A stretch of DNA of 33,943 nucleotides from Salinimicrobium sp049687495 (GCA_049687495.1 JBAVJB010000138.1:1-33943); one strand, 5' to 3'. Positions 23,783 to 33,704 are shown, counted from the stretch's first letter. The notes: generated from the letters alone by a model not told the origin. Numbers and translations: made by a program.

Positions 23783-24193
23783 TTAATTCAAGGAAGAATC
23801 AAGAGTGATCTCTGCTTTTAGAAGTTTTGAGATCGGGCAGTTCTTTTTGGCATCTTCCACAAGCTCGTCAAATTTCTCCTGAGAGATCCCGTTCACCTTT
23901 GCCACCAAATTAAGGTGTGATTTTTTTACGGTACCATCTTCAAAAGTGATCTCTGCTTTGGTGGTAAGTTCAGCCGGATCAAAGCCTTCTTTAGACAGGT
24001 TGGCCGAAAGCTGCATGGTGAAGCAGCCCGCATGTGCCGCACCTACAAGCTCTTCGGGGTTTGTTCCTTTTTCATCCTCAAAGCGCATTTTAAATGAGTA
24101 CGGGGTTTTATGAAGTACATCACTTTGGGTGGTTAAATGTCCTTGTCCTTCTTTTAAAGTTCCGTTCCAAACGGCGGTTGCATTTCTTTTCAT
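23783..24193 (-). CDS. OsmC/Ohr-family peroxiredoxin-like protein
   Basis: A 136-aa cytoplasmic protein of the OsmC family, thiol-dependent peroxidases acting on organic hydroperoxides. The two conserved cysteines are present: Cys57 in GAAHAGCFTMQLS and Cys119 in AKKNCPISKLL. The opening KRNATAVWNGTLKEGQGHLT and the PEELVGAAHAGC segment match OsmC/YhfA-type members rather than Ohr. It follows the alcohol dehydrogenase gene by 19 bp on the same strand and is probably co-transcribed with it, which suggests a shared role in stress or aldehyde/peroxide detoxification. Confidence 0.92.
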   Translation of the reverse strand: MKRNATAVWNGTLKEGQGHLTTQSDVLHKTPYSFKMRFEDEKGTNPEELVGAAHAGCFTMQLSANLSKEGFDPAELTTKAEITFEDGTVKKSHLNLVAKVNGISQEKFDELVEDAKKNCPISKLLKAEITLDSSLN

Positions 24194-24212
24194 GTTAATG
24201 TTGGTTATGTGA

Positions 24213-25271
24213 TTAATTCTGGTTTTTAAGTGATTTCATGTCGATGACGAACCTGTAGCGCACATCAGAATTCAGCGTGCGTTCATAGGCTTCATTGATC
24301 TGGTCGATGTTGATCATCTCAACTTCTGAAACTATTCCGTGCTCGGCGCAGTAATCCAGCATCTCCTGGGTTTCTTTTATTCCTCCGACCAGAGAGCCTA
24401 CCAGGCTTCTTCTTTTCATGATAAGCTGTCCTGCCTGTACTTCAGAAGGTTTTGGAGGCACGCCAAGCAATACCATGATCCCGTTTGTTTTCAACAGGTT
24501 AAGATATTCGTTGTAGTCATGTTGAGCCGAAACAGTGTCTATAATGAGATCAAAACTGCCGGCAAGACGTTTCATATTCTCCTCGTCTGTGGTGAGCTCA
24601 AAATGTTTTGCACCCAATTCATTGGCATCTTTTTCCTTTTCGGGAGAACGGCTAAGCATGCTTACTTCGGCTCCCATTGATGAAGCCAGTTTGACGGCCA
24701 TATGGCCAAGGCCTCCAAGGCCTACCACACCTACTTTGTCTCCTTTTTTGACGTTCCAGCGTCTAAGAGGGGAGTAAGTGGTAATTCCTGCACAAAGAAG
24801 AGGCGCTACGGCATTAAGCGGTAATTTGTCTGAAATTTTCAGTACAAATTCCTCTTTTACCACGATATGAGTTGAATAGCCGCCAAAGGTTCTTACATTC
24901 TTATCTTCGGGAGAAGGGGAATTATAGGTCGCTGTTGGGCCGTTGAGGCAATACTGCTCCTGGTGATCTTCACAGTTCTCGCAGTGTCCGCAGGAGTCTA
25001 CAAAACAACCCACACCAACGGTGTCACCTTCTTTATAATTTTTGACGCTATTTCCAACGCGGGTAACTTTTCCCACTATCTCGTGACCGGGAACGCAGGG
25101 ATATTGTGTGCCGCCCCATTCGTTGCGGGCAGTATGAATATCTGAATGGCAGATCCCACAATAGAGGATCTCGATCTCTACATCTTCGGGCCCCGGTTCT
25201 CTTCGGGTTATTTTGTAGGCTTCCAGGTCTTTATCTGCCGCCTGGGCTGCATATGCTTTGACATTTTTCAT
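24213..25271 (-). CDS. Zinc-dependent NAD(P)H alcohol dehydrogenase (CAD/YahK-like)
   Basis: A 352-aa medium-chain dehydrogenase that interconverts aldehydes and alcohols. The catalytic zinc ligands are Cys41 (GICHSDIH), His63 (PGHEIVG, with Glu64) and Cys160 (APLLCAGITTY). The structural zinc site is complete with Cys94, Cys97, Cys100 and Cys108. The Rossmann motif GLGGLG lies at 184-189 and is followed by SRSPEKEKDANELGA; the Ser-Arg pair at the end of the second strand favours NADPH. The overall pattern matches cinnamyl-alcohol-dehydrogenase-like enzymes such as YahK. It heads a two-gene unit with OsmC. No clear promoter could be assigned. Confidence 0.93.
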   Translation of the reverse strand: MKNVKAYAAQAADKDLEAYKITRREPGPEDVEIEILYCGICHSDIHTARNEWGGTQYPCVPGHEIVGKVTRVGNSVKNYKEGDTVGVGCFVDSCGHCENCEDHQEQYCLNGPTATYNSPSPEDKNVRTFGGYSTHIVVKEEFVLKISDKLPLNAVAPLLCAGITTYSPLRRWNVKKGDKVGVVGLGGLGHMAVKLASSMGAEVSMLSRSPEKEKDANELGAKHFELTTDEENMKRLAGSFDLIIDTVSAQHDYNEYLNLLKTNGIMVLLGVPPKPSEVQAGQLIMKRRSLVGSLVGGIKETQEMLDYCAEHGIVSEVEMINIDQINEAYERTLNSDVRYRFVIDMKSLKNQN

Positions 25272-25401
25272 ATTATTTTCCGATGTAAAATTTAGAACCT
25301 TAAGTTAAGGAAAATATAGCAGGAGCGCGGGCTTGTAAGAAAATTTTAAGACTGATAACATTGAGTTACATAGCACATTTGCCATCAGTAGACAAAAACA
25401 T

Positions 25402-25439
25402 AAAAAAAAGCTGCTCCTATCAACGGAAACAGCTTTTTT
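25402..25439 (-). terminator. Terminator after the GlgE-pathway operon
   Basis: An inverted repeat AAGCTG ... CAGCTT with extended partial pairing (CTCC / GGAA region), flanked by A-run and T-run. Read on the minus strand it ends in a long T stretch about 24 bp after the glgB stop. Confidence 0.75.
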
Positions 25440-25462
25440 GGCTAATTACAAGATTCTTATTT

Positions 25463-28252
25463 TTAGTCTTTCTTCAGATAAATTACTCCCATAGGCGGAA
25501 GGGTGAGAGAAAGGGAATGCTCCTTATTATGTGCAGGAATATCTGTGCTTTCCACTTTATCAATATTGTGCACGCCGCTGCCCCCAAACCTCTCTTCATC
25601 TGAATTGAAGATCTCTTTCCATTTACCGGGTTCTGCAACGCCTATCCTGTAGTTTTCCCTTGGTACAGGGGTGAAGTTGCAGACCACCATGATGTTGTCT
25701 TTAGGATCATTTCCTTTTCGCAGGAAGCTGATGATACTGTTCTCATCATCGTTGATGTCGATCCACTCAAAGCCTTCATGAGAAAAGGCTTTTTCATACA
25801 AGGCAGGTTCCGATTTATAGATGTGGTTGAGCTCCTTTAAGGTTTCCCGGACTTTTTTATGTGGTTCAAAATCTGTGAGATGCCACTCCAGGCTGGAATC
25901 ATGATTCCATTCTGAAGTCTGGCCAAATTCTCCCCCCATAAACAGCAATTTAGTGCCGGGATGACCGTACATATATGCATAGAGGGTTCTCAAATTCGCA
26001 AACTTGTTCCATTCGTCGCCCGGCATTTTGGTGAGGATAGAACCTTTACCATAAACCACCTCATCGTGCGATAGCGGCAGCATGAAATTCTCGGTGAAGG
26101 CGTAGGTAGTACTGAAGGTGATGGTATTTTGATGGTGCCTTCTGTGCACCGGATCTTTGCTAAAGTACTCCAGCGTGTCATGCATCCAGCCCATCATCCA
26201 TTTCATTCCGAAGCCAAGACCACCTATGTAAGTAGGTTTAGAGACCATAGGCCAGGCCGTTGATTCTTCAGCAATGGTCACCGTATCGGGAAATTCCTTG
26301 TAGACCGCTTCGTTGAATTCCTTCAGGAAGCTGATGGCTTCCAGGTTTTCCCTTCCGCCGAACTCATTAGGCTCCCATTCGCCCTCTTTCCTTGAATAGT
26401 CCAGGTAGAGCATGGAAGCCACAGCGTCGACCCTTAAACCGTCTGCATGGAACTTGTCCAGCCAGAACAGGGCGTTACTGATCAAAAATGACCTGATCTC
26501 GTTCCTCCCGTAGTTGAAAATATAGCTCTGCCAGTCGGGATGGAAACCTTTTTTAGGATCTGCATGCTCATAAAGGAAAGTGCCGTCAAAATAATGAAGC
26601 CCATGCAAGTCTGAAGGGAAATGCGAAGGAACCCAGTCGAGAATAACTCCTATTCCTTCCTGGTGCAGTTTATCGATGAGGTGCATAAAATCCTGCGGAG
26701 TTCCAAAACGGCTTGACGGCGCAAAATAACCCGTGATCTGGTAGCCCCAGGAACCAAAGAACGGGTGCTCCATGACCGGCATGAATTCCACATGCGTAAA
26801 GTTCATCTCCTTAAGGTATTTTGGCAGCTCCTCGGCAAGTTCCAAATAGGTTAGGGAACGCATATTATCCTCGGGCACCCTTTTCCATGAACCAAGGTGT
26901 AGCTCGTAAACCGAGTAGGGCTGTGGTTTGCCTTCTTTTTTGCTGCGCTCGTCCATCCACAGCTTATCATTCCAGGTGTTCTCCAGGTCCCAAACCATTG
27001 ATGCCGTATTTGGCGGAGTCTCCCATGAAAAGGCATAAGGATCGCCTTTTTCGGCCTCATAGCCGTTGTTGGAGCGGATGAAATATTTATAGAGCGTTCC
27101 TTTCTTTGCTTCGGGAATAAAAACTTCCCAAATACCGGAATTATCCCAGCGCGCCTTCATCTGGTGCGACTCCTTATCCCAATTATTGAAGTCTCCCATC
27201 ACGGCCACAGAGGCCGCATTTGGCGCCCAAACTGCAAAATAAACACCCTTGGTGCCCATGTAATCCATGAGGTGAGAGCCCAGTTTATTGTAAAGATGAT
27301 AATGCTTTCCTTCTTTGAAAAGGTGAATATCAAAATCGGTCAACAGCGTAGCTTCTACAGGTTTTTCTTCGGAAGATTTTTGTTCTTCCTTGGTCTTGGA
27401 AGTGGCTTTTTTTACTGCTTTTTTGGCCTTTTTGGCTACCGAAGAAATTTCCTCCTTACTGGGGATGACATCTTCCACAAAGTCTTTGGCCTTTTCGGCT
27501 GCATCTTTTACCTCGTCGGCATCAGGAATAAGATCTTTTGCCTTTTTTTCAAGATCCTTGCGTGTTTTTTCATCGGGAGTGAGTTTATCTGCCAGGTCTT
27601 TTCCGGCTTCCCTTGCTGTTTCCGCAAGATCATCTGTCGGCGAAGTGTTTGGCAGCTTCATTTTCTCTTCGGCAGAGATTCCCGGCGGCGTTTTTTGCCT
27701 GCTCATCTTCTTTGAAGGTGCTTTTTTAGCTGCGGGTTTCTTTTCTACGGAAGAGGTCGTTTTTTTGGCCTTTTTGGCAGCTGTAGTTTTGCCAGTACTG
27801 CTCGTCTTTGTACGCGCGGTCTTTCTTATTTTTTCGGGCGTCTCCTCTTGGGGGCTCGACGTTTTTTTAGTCGCCGGGGCCGCTACGTGAGGCACCTCTT
27901 CATCTGTGAGCGGCTCCTTGAATTTTGTCGCCCTGGCTGAAGTGGTTTTGGTCTTTTTATCTTCAGTGGTCTTTACTTTTCCGGAGGCAGGTTTTCCGCT
28001 CTTGTCGGTCTTTTTCGGCGCCTTGGTTTTAGAAGAGCTTTTGACCACATCTTTGGCTGCGGTAGCGTTTTTGCCGGTCTTTTTGGTTGTTGAAGCAGTC
28101 TTAACCGTTTTTTTGCTGCCGGTCTTGCTGTCTTCTCCAGCACCGCGTTCTACACCTTTAGGGCCTTTTACTTTACCCGATTCTTTTGCTGCTTTGCCGG
28201 CAGCAGATTTTCCTTTGACAGTATCTTTTTTATTTTCTTCTTTCTTAGCCAT
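25463..28252 (-). CDS. glgB: 1,4-alpha-glucan branching enzyme with long Lys-rich N-terminal extension
   Basis: A 929-aa protein. From about residue 305 (FDIHLFKEGKHYHLYNKLGS) it is a normal GlgB: a CBM48 domain, then a GH13 barrel with Asp609 nucleophile (GLRVDAV), Glu662 (AEEST) and Asp730 (LSHDEV), and a C-terminal beta domain. It cuts alpha-1,4-glucan and rejoins it as alpha-1,6 branches. The first 304 residues are unusual. Residues 1 to about 200 are Lys/Thr/Ser/Ala/Pro-rich, histone H1- or AlgP-like. About 205-290 are LEA-like amphipathic stretches with two related units around KAKDLIPDADEV and KAKDFVEDVIPSKEEI. No Met lies between 198 and the core, so an ordinary GlgB start is not available. 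It is the last gene of the operon, 6 bp after treS. Confidence 0.95.
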   Translation of the reverse strand: MAKKEENKKDTVKGKSAAGKAAKESGKVKGPKGVERGAGEDSKTGSKKTVKTASTTKKTGKNATAAKDVVKSSSKTKAPKKTDKSGKPASGKVKTTEDKKTKTTSARATKFKEPLTDEEVPHVAAPATKKTSSPQEETPEKIRKTARTKTSSTGKTTAAKKAKKTTSSVEKKPAAKKAPSKKMSRQKTPPGISAEEKMKLPNTSPTDDLAETAREAGKDLADKLTPDEKTRKDLEKKAKDLIPDADEVKDAAEKAKDFVEDVIPSKEEISSVAKKAKKAVKKATSKTKEEQKSSEEKPVEATLLTDFDIHLFKEGKHYHLYNKLGSHLMDYMGTKGVYFAVWAPNAASVAVMGDFNNWDKESHQMKARWDNSGIWEVFIPEAKKGTLYKYFIRSNNGYEAEKGDPYAFSWETPPNTASMVWDLENTWNDKLWMDERSKKEGKPQPYSVYELHLGSWKRVPEDNMRSLTYLELAEELPKYLKEMNFTHVEFMPVMEHPFFGSWGYQITGYFAPSSRFGTPQDFMHLIDKLHQEGIGVILDWVPSHFPSDLHGLHYFDGTFLYEHADPKKGFHPDWQSYIFNYGRNEIRSFLISNALFWLDKFHADGLRVDAVASMLYLDYSRKEGEWEPNEFGGRENLEAISFLKEFNEAVYKEFPDTVTIAEESTAWPMVSKPTYIGGLGFGMKWMMGWMHDTLEYFSKDPVHRRHHQNTITFSTTYAFTENFMLPLSHDEVVYGKGSILTKMPGDEWNKFANLRTLYAYMYGHPGTKLLFMGGEFGQTSEWNHDSSLEWHLTDFEPHKKVRETLKELNHIYKSEPALYEKAFSHEGFEWIDINDDENSIISFLRKGNDPKDNIMVVCNFTPVPRENYRIGVAEPGKWKEIFNSDEERFGGSGVHNIDKVESTDIPAHNKEHSLSLTLPPMGVIYLKKD

Positions 28253-28258
28253 TTCTGT

Positions 28259-31200
28259 TTATTTTATGCATGATAAAATTCCCCTGAGCGGGATCAACAC
28301 CCAGTCGGGGCGGTTGTTCAATTCGTAATTCATTTCGTAGATCGCTTTTTCAAGCAGGAAGGTCTGCATAAGGATATCCTTATCTTCTTCGTCCTCAGGG
28401 ATGAAATCATTATCTCCCACATTTTCGTAATAGCCTTGCAGGAACATCCTTGTTACGAGGTAATACCAGGTTTCTGCCCAGGTGTCAAGATCTCCTTCTT
28501 TCTTCTGTTGATCAAATTCGGGTTCAATGATGCTGCTGTAGGCTGCATAGTGGAAGGAGCGAACCATACCCGCGACATCTCTTAAAGGTGAGCGTTTGAG
28601 CCTTCTTTCGCTGAAGGATCTTGCAGGTTCTCCCTCAAAATCTATGATCACGAAATCTTTCCCTGTCCACAATACCTGCCCGAGGTGATAATCGCCATGA
28701 GTCCTTATCTTCATGATGGGGATCTTATGGTCATAGACCTTTTTAAACTTCTTAAGCACTTCTCCCTTGAGATCCAGTACTTTTTGTGCCTCTGGCTGAA
28801 TATGCTCCGGAAGCGTCTTCAGGGTTTTCTGAAGGTTCTGGAAGGCATTTCTTGTGAGCGACTGCAAACTGGAATAGAGGGAACGCTGATAATGCAGTGA
28901 AAAAGGTTCGGGCTCAAAATCCTTTTCCAAAGGGTTGGCGGCCAGAGCCTTGTGCATTTCAGCAGTACGTTGTCCCAGCAGCGAAATACGTTCAGGGAAA
29001 ATAACTCCCATCAGTTCTTTCATATGTTCTGAAAGCTCCTGATAGCGCATGGGCTGCAGCGTATGTTCTGTTTCCTCTTCGGGTGCGTCTTTTGGCTGGG
29101 TCAACACCCGCTCAAAAAACCTTTTTAGAGAATCCTTGGTGTAGTCCCAGGCATCTCCCTGGTTTGGCACGAGGTCCTGCATCATGCCGAGCACGATGAT
29201 ATTCCTGGTATCGGGATTATATTCAATAGCTCCCACGAAGCGTGGTGAGTTCTTGTACTCGGTTTTCTCGGTAAGGTATTTTGTGATCTCAAGATCGGGG
29301 TTGATCGTATTGTCCAGCTTGCGATAAAGTTTGAGGAAATACTTGTTGTCGAAGATGAGCGAAGTATTGCTCTGTTCGGCATTGAGGATCTTAGAATGCA
29401 CTTCGTAAGAATCGGGATCAAAGCCGTTGTCGCCGTGGTAGAACACTAAATGTCCGCGGCCGCTCTTTAAGCTCCGGCCTTTTTTAATATTTCTGAAAAG
29501 AACATTTCTGAAGCTCTCGCTGTACACGGCGTCAAAGAGGTAGCCTTCTTCGTCGTTCACCTGCAGTTTGGCGATGATGCCTTTTGGCGGTACTTCCCTG
29601 AATTCTTCTTCTTTCTTTTGACTGATGAAGCCCAGCGGTAACTGGTAAACTTCAGGCAGCCCGTCATTATAGTTCACTTCGATCGTGATCAAAGTTGAAT
29701 GCATATTTCTTACCGGAATATCTACCTTATTGATCACCGAGATATTCTGGATCACCCTGGATTTACCGCCAAACCAGCGGCAGCTATTCAAATAATCGGG
29801 TAAGATCTCGTTTTCAAATTTTGCCCTTGTCTTATTCTGAAGCAGTTGCTCCCATTCGTTGACTTTTAGAACTGGGGTTTCTGCTTTTTCGCTGTGATCT
29901 TTTTCTTTTTTCAGCTGAAACCAGTAATAGCCGTGCGGCGCCATGGTAAACAGGTAAGGATGCTCTGTGATCCTTGGAAATTTATTGTGGCTAAAGACTT
30001 CCACCGGGACGTACCCGTCATAAGGCTCCAGGTCAAGTTCTGCCGCCTGCGGAAATCTTGAAAGGTTCCCCAGCACCAAAATGTCTTCGTCTTCGTAAGT
30101 ACGGGTATAGGCAATGATCTTGGCATTGCTGGGAGAAAGGAAGTTGATATCCCCGCGACCGAAGGCCTTGAATTTCTTCCGCATACCAATGATCCTTTTC
30201 ATCCACCATAGCAGGGAAGAGGAGTTCATTTGCTCGGTCTCCACATTCACAGATTCATATTTATAAGAAGGATCGATGATCACCGGCAAATACAGCTTGT
30301 GCGGATTTGCACTTGAAAATCCTGCATTCCGGTCTGCAGACCATTGCATGGGAGTTCTCACCCCATCGCGATCCCCCAGGTAAAAGTTGTCACCCATCCC
30401 AATCTCGTCTCCGTAGTAGATCACCGGCGTACCCGGAAGGGAGAACAGCAACACGTTCATCAATTCTATCTTGTTGCGATTGTTCTCAAGCAGCGGGGCT
30501 AACCTGTGCCTTATCCCTACATTGATCTTCGCCTGCGGATCTTTGGTATAGACCTTATACATGTAATCCCGCTCCTCATCGGTCACCATTTCCAAAGTAA
30601 GCTCGTCATGGTTCCTTAAGAAGATGGCCCACTGGCAGGAATTTGGAATATCGGGAGTTTGATCAATAATATCCATGATTGGATACCTGTCCTCCATCTT
30701 GACCGACATGAACATGCGGGGCATGATAGGGAAGTGGTAGTTCATATGACACTCGTCCCCGTCGCCAAAATAAGCAGCCGAATCTTCGGGCCACATATTT
30801 GCTTCAGCTAAAAGCAACTTATTGTCATACTTTTCATCTACATGAGTACGAAGTTTTTTGAGAAAGTCGTGAGTCTCCGGCAGGTTTTCGCAGTTCGTAC
30901 CTTCCCTCTCAAAAAGATAAGGCACGGCATCAAGCCTAAAGCCGTCAACTCCCATCTCACACCAAAAGTCTATAATATCAAAAACCTCTTGTTGAACCTG
31001 TGGGTTATCAAAATTGAGGTCGGGCTGGTGAGAAAAGAAGCGGTGCCAAAAATACTGTTTTGCAACCGGGTCCCAGGTCCAGTTTGAAGGTTCGGTATCT
31101 GTAAAGATGATCCTGGTATCCTTGTATTTGTGAGGGTCATCGCTCCAAACATAGTAATTTCTTTCATCTGATCCCGGCGGAGCATTCCTGGCTTTTTGAA

Positions 31201-31555
31201 ACCACGGGTGCTGATCTGATGTGTGGTTGATGACCAGCTCCGTAATGATCTTGAGGCCTCTTTCGTGAGCTTCATTGATCAACTGCTGGAATACTTCCAG
31301 GTCTCCGTATGTGGGGTTAATGCTGTAGTAGTCGGCAATATCATAGCCGTCATCTCTAAGTGGGGAAGGGTAGAACGGCAGCAGCCAGATGGCTGTCACT
31401 CCAAGATCCTCAAGGTAATCCAGTTTTTGCATCAGGCCTTCAAGATCACCCACTCCATCTCCGTTACTGTCGAAGAAAGCCTTGATATGCAACTCATATA
31501 TAATAGCATCTTTATACCAGTTTTCCTGATCTTCTGATTGAATAGGTTTGATCAT
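28259..31555 (-). CDS. treS: Trehalose synthase fused to maltokinase
   Basis: A 1098-aa bifunctional enzyme. Residues 1 to about 560 are a GH13 trehalose synthase that isomerises trehalose and maltose: WYKDAIIYELHIKAFFDSNG at the start, nucleophile Asp209 (GFRLDAVPYL), acid/base Glu251 (LLAEANMW) and Asp317 (RNHDELT). Residues from about 585 (CRWFGGKSR) to the end are a maltokinase (Pep2/Mak type) that makes maltose-1-phosphate with ATP, with the kinase-like HGDYH motif at 953-957 and Asp972 in IDFEGEP. The fusion channels trehalose to maltose-1-phosphate for GlgE, encoded 11 bp upstream in the same operon. Length and order are those of the known fusion. Confidence 0.96.
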   Translation of the reverse strand: MIKPIQSEDQENWYKDAIIYELHIKAFFDSNGDGVGDLEGLMQKLDYLEDLGVTAIWLLPFYPSPLRDDGYDIADYYSINPTYGDLEVFQQLINEAHERGLKIITELVINHTSDQHPWFQKARNAPPGSDERNYYVWSDDPHKYKDTRIIFTDTEPSNWTWDPVAKQYFWHRFFSHQPDLNFDNPQVQQEVFDIIDFWCEMGVDGFRLDAVPYLFEREGTNCENLPETHDFLKKLRTHVDEKYDNKLLLAEANMWPEDSAAYFGDGDECHMNYHFPIMPRMFMSVKMEDRYPIMDIIDQTPDIPNSCQWAIFLRNHDELTLEMVTDEERDYMYKVYTKDPQAKINVGIRHRLAPLLENNRNKIELMNVLLFSLPGTPVIYYGDEIGMGDNFYLGDRDGVRTPMQWSADRNAGFSSANPHKLYLPVIIDPSYKYESVNVETEQMNSSSLLWWMKRIIGMRKKFKAFGRGDINFLSPSNAKIIAYTRTYEDEDILVLGNLSRFPQAAELDLEPYDGYVPVEVFSHNKFPRITEHPYLFTMAPHGYYWFQLKKEKDHSEKAETPVLKVNEWEQLLQNKTRAKFENEILPDYLNSCRWFGGKSRVIQNISVINKVDIPVRNMHSTLITIEVNYNDGLPEVYQLPLGFISQKKEEEFREVPPKGIIAKLQVNDEEGYLFDAVYSESFRNVLFRNIKKGRSLKSGRGHLVFYHGDNGFDPDSYEVHSKILNAEQSNTSLIFDNKYFLKLYRKLDNTINPDLEITKYLTEKTEYKNSPRFVGAIEYNPDTRNIIVLGMMQDLVPNQGDAWDYTKDSLKRFFERVLTQPKDAPEEETEHTLQPMRYQELSEHMKELMGVIFPERISLLGQRTAEMHKALAANPLEKDFEPEPFSLHYQRSLYSSLQSLTRNAFQNLQKTLKTLPEHIQPEAQKVLDLKGEVLKKFKKVYDHKIPIMKIRTHGDYHLGQVLWTGKDFVIIDFEGEPARSFSERRLKRSPLRDVAGMVRSFHYAAYSSIIEPEFDQQKKEGDLDTWAETWYYLVTRMFLQGYYENVGDNDFIPEDEEDKDILMQTFLLEKAIYEMNYELNNRPDWVLIPLRGILSCIK

Positions 31556-31566
31556 GTTTTTATCTT

Positions 31567-33546
31567 TTATCTCAGTGGTTTTTTAGTTTCTACTTTTAAA
31601 ATGTGGGCAGGAATAGCCTGCGGATGCAGCTCTACGTAATTCCATTCATCCTGCCAGATGTAGCTGGAGCCGGTAAGAAGGTCTGTGACCGAATAGGATT
31701 CATGAGCCTCAATGCCCAGGCGTTGTAATGGTACTTTTACCCATCCAGACTGCGCATGGTGAGGATCCAGACTTACCACAGTAATGATCTTGTTATTGCC
31801 GTCCTGTGAAATTTTGGTGTAACAAAGGAGTTGATCACTATCTGTATCGTCGAACTCTATGTTCCAGGTACTTTGCAGCGCCTCATTTTCATTCCTTACG
31901 CGGTTTAGGATGCTGATGATCTCTTTGGTCTTTGTATTCCTGGGCCAGTCCCAGTGTTTGATCTCATATTTTTCTGAATGGTTGTACTCTTCTTTCCCCG
32001 GGAAAGCTTCATTGTGGCCAAACTCGAAGACAGGACCATAGATCCCGTAATTTGATGAAAGCGTTCCTGCCAGGATAAGCCTTATCAGGAAAGAAGGCTC
32101 GTGCTGGTTCTCAAGGGAAATAGGCAGAATATCGGGCGTATTGGGCCAGAAGTTGGGCCGGTAATACTCCCTCATCTCTGTCTGGGTGAGTTCTGTGAGA
32201 TACTCGATGAATTCTTCTTTGGAGTTCCTCCACGTGAAGTATGTATAGGACTGGTTAAAGCCAATTTTTGCAAGTTCCTCCATCACCCTTGGGCGGGTAA
32301 AGGCTTCGGCCAGAAAGATGATGCCGTCGTGTTTGTTATTGATCTCTTTAATGCACCATTCCCAGAACAAAAAGGTCTTGGTGTGAGGATTGTCAACCCT
32401 GAAAACTCTCACTCCTTTATCTATCCAGAATTCCACTATGCTTTTAAGCTCCTTCCAAAGGTTTTTCCAGTCTTCGGTCTCAAAGTTCACCGGCAAGACG
32501 TCCTGGTATTTCTTCGGTGGATTTTCTGCATACTGCACCGTGCCATCGGGTCTCCATTTGAACCATTGCGGATGCTCTTTCACATAAGGATGGTCAGGCG
32601 AACACTGTATCGCAAAATCTAGGGCGATCTCAATGCCCATGTCTTTAGCTTTTTTTACAAGCCGCTGAAAATCTTCCATGGTTCCCAGTTCGGGATGAAT
32701 AGCCTTATGGCCTCCTTCTTTGGCACCAATGGCCCACGGCGAACCCGGGTCGCCTTCTTCGGCATCGGTAGCATTATTGAGGCCTTTCCGGTGGCTGCGA
32801 CCAATTGGATGTATTGGTGGAAAATAGATGACGTCAAATCCCATTTTTGACACCTCAGGCAGGACGTTCTCACAGTCCTTAAAGGTCCCGTGTTTGCCTC
32901 TTTCGGGAGAAGCAGAGCGTGGGAAGAATTCATACCATGCACTAAAGAGCGTTTTTTTACGCTCTACGTGAACTTCCAAAATCCTGTCATAAGGATAGGC
33001 TGTGTCCCGATCACGGGATTCATACATAACCCTGGAGGCACTGTCGCTAAGCACTTCAGCAATGGCCTGTCCTTCTTTTTCTTCGTCTTTTAATAGAGAG
33101 ATCCAGTCTTTGAGTTTCTTTTTATTGGCTGCGGAAGCATTGTCTACAGCTTTTTCCATCATTTCGGCACCAATAAGCAGCTCTGTCCGCAGGTTCTGGC
33201 CTGCGTCATGCTTTTTCTTCAGGTCTTCCTGCCAGGTGGTGAAGTGGTCCACCCAGGCTTCAAGAGTATACTGGTAATCTCCTGTTTCTTCAAGGCTGAA
33301 GGTTGTTGACCAGTGATCATTGCCTTCAAAGTTCATACGCTGCTCCTGCCACTTCTTATCGCGGCCCCGGCCTTTCTTCTTTGGTCTGTAAAGCAGTACC
33401 GCGTCTACCTTGTCATGGCCATCGCCAAAAATGTCGGCTTCAACTTTTATCTCCTCATTGGTTACTCTTTTTATTGGGTATCTACCACAATCTATTTCGG
33501 GTGATACATTTCGTATGCTAGCTCTCTTATGACCTTCAAATTCCAT
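31567..33546 (-). CDS. glgE: Alpha-1,4-glucan:maltose-1-phosphate maltosyltransferase
   Basis: A 659-aa GH13_3 enzyme that transfers maltose from maltose-1-phosphate to the non-reducing end of an alpha-1,4-glucan. Residues 1 to about 105 form the N-terminal beta domain, about 110-180 the inserted helical region, and the barrel carries nucleophile Asp385 (FRVDNPHTK), Glu414 (FLAEAFTRP) and the third acidic residue Asp472 (NTPDILP). YEFFPRSASPERGKHGTF and PPIHPIGRSHRKGLNN are diagnostic of GlgE rather than of other GH13 enzymes. It is the first gene of the minus-strand operon. The divergent treZ start is about 200 bp away. Confidence 0.96.
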   Translation of the reverse strand: MEFEGHKRASIRNVSPEIDCGRYPIKRVTNEEIKVEADIFGDGHDKVDAVLLYRPKKKGRGRDKKWQEQRMNFEGNDHWSTTFSLEETGDYQYTLEAWVDHFTTWQEDLKKKHDAGQNLRTELLIGAEMMEKAVDNASAANKKKLKDWISLLKDEEKEGQAIAEVLSDSASRVMYESRDRDTAYPYDRILEVHVERKKTLFSAWYEFFPRSASPERGKHGTFKDCENVLPEVSKMGFDVIYFPPIHPIGRSHRKGLNNATDAEEGDPGSPWAIGAKEGGHKAIHPELGTMEDFQRLVKKAKDMGIEIALDFAIQCSPDHPYVKEHPQWFKWRPDGTVQYAENPPKKYQDVLPVNFETEDWKNLWKELKSIVEFWIDKGVRVFRVDNPHTKTFLFWEWCIKEINNKHDGIIFLAEAFTRPRVMEELAKIGFNQSYTYFTWRNSKEEFIEYLTELTQTEMREYYRPNFWPNTPDILPISLENQHEPSFLIRLILAGTLSSNYGIYGPVFEFGHNEAFPGKEEYNHSEKYEIKHWDWPRNTKTKEIISILNRVRNENEALQSTWNIEFDDTDSDQLLCYTKISQDGNNKIITVVSLDPHHAQSGWVKVPLQRLGIEAHESYSVTDLLTGSSYIWQDEWNYVELHPQAIPAHILKVETKKPLR

Positions 33547-33696
33547 AAAATATTTTTAATAAAAAAGGGTTTGAATTCTCCCGATCATGTGAAAAATCAG
33601 GGTTTATGCGTCTTCTAAATCACTTAAATTTAGGTAAGTAAAGGCACACGCCTAGTTAAAAAATTATTAAACATTCAATCTTCCGTCTTATCATTC

Positions 33697-33704
33697 ATAG
33701 CTTT
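33697..33704 (+). promoter_or_regulatory. Possible -7 box of the treZ promoter
   Basis: TAGCTTTG matches TAnnTTTG and lies 39 bp before the likely treZ start, but no TTG is found at the expected distance upstream, so the call is weak. No good match was found on the minus strand for glgE in the same 33547-33743 divergent gap. Confidence 0.35.

Noticed and set aside
27164..28328. Long plus-strand open frames opposite the glgB N-terminus
   Set aside because: They are antisense shadows created by the Lys/Thr/Ala-rich codons of the GlgB extension; their Phe/Leu/Val-rich translations arise from that composition.
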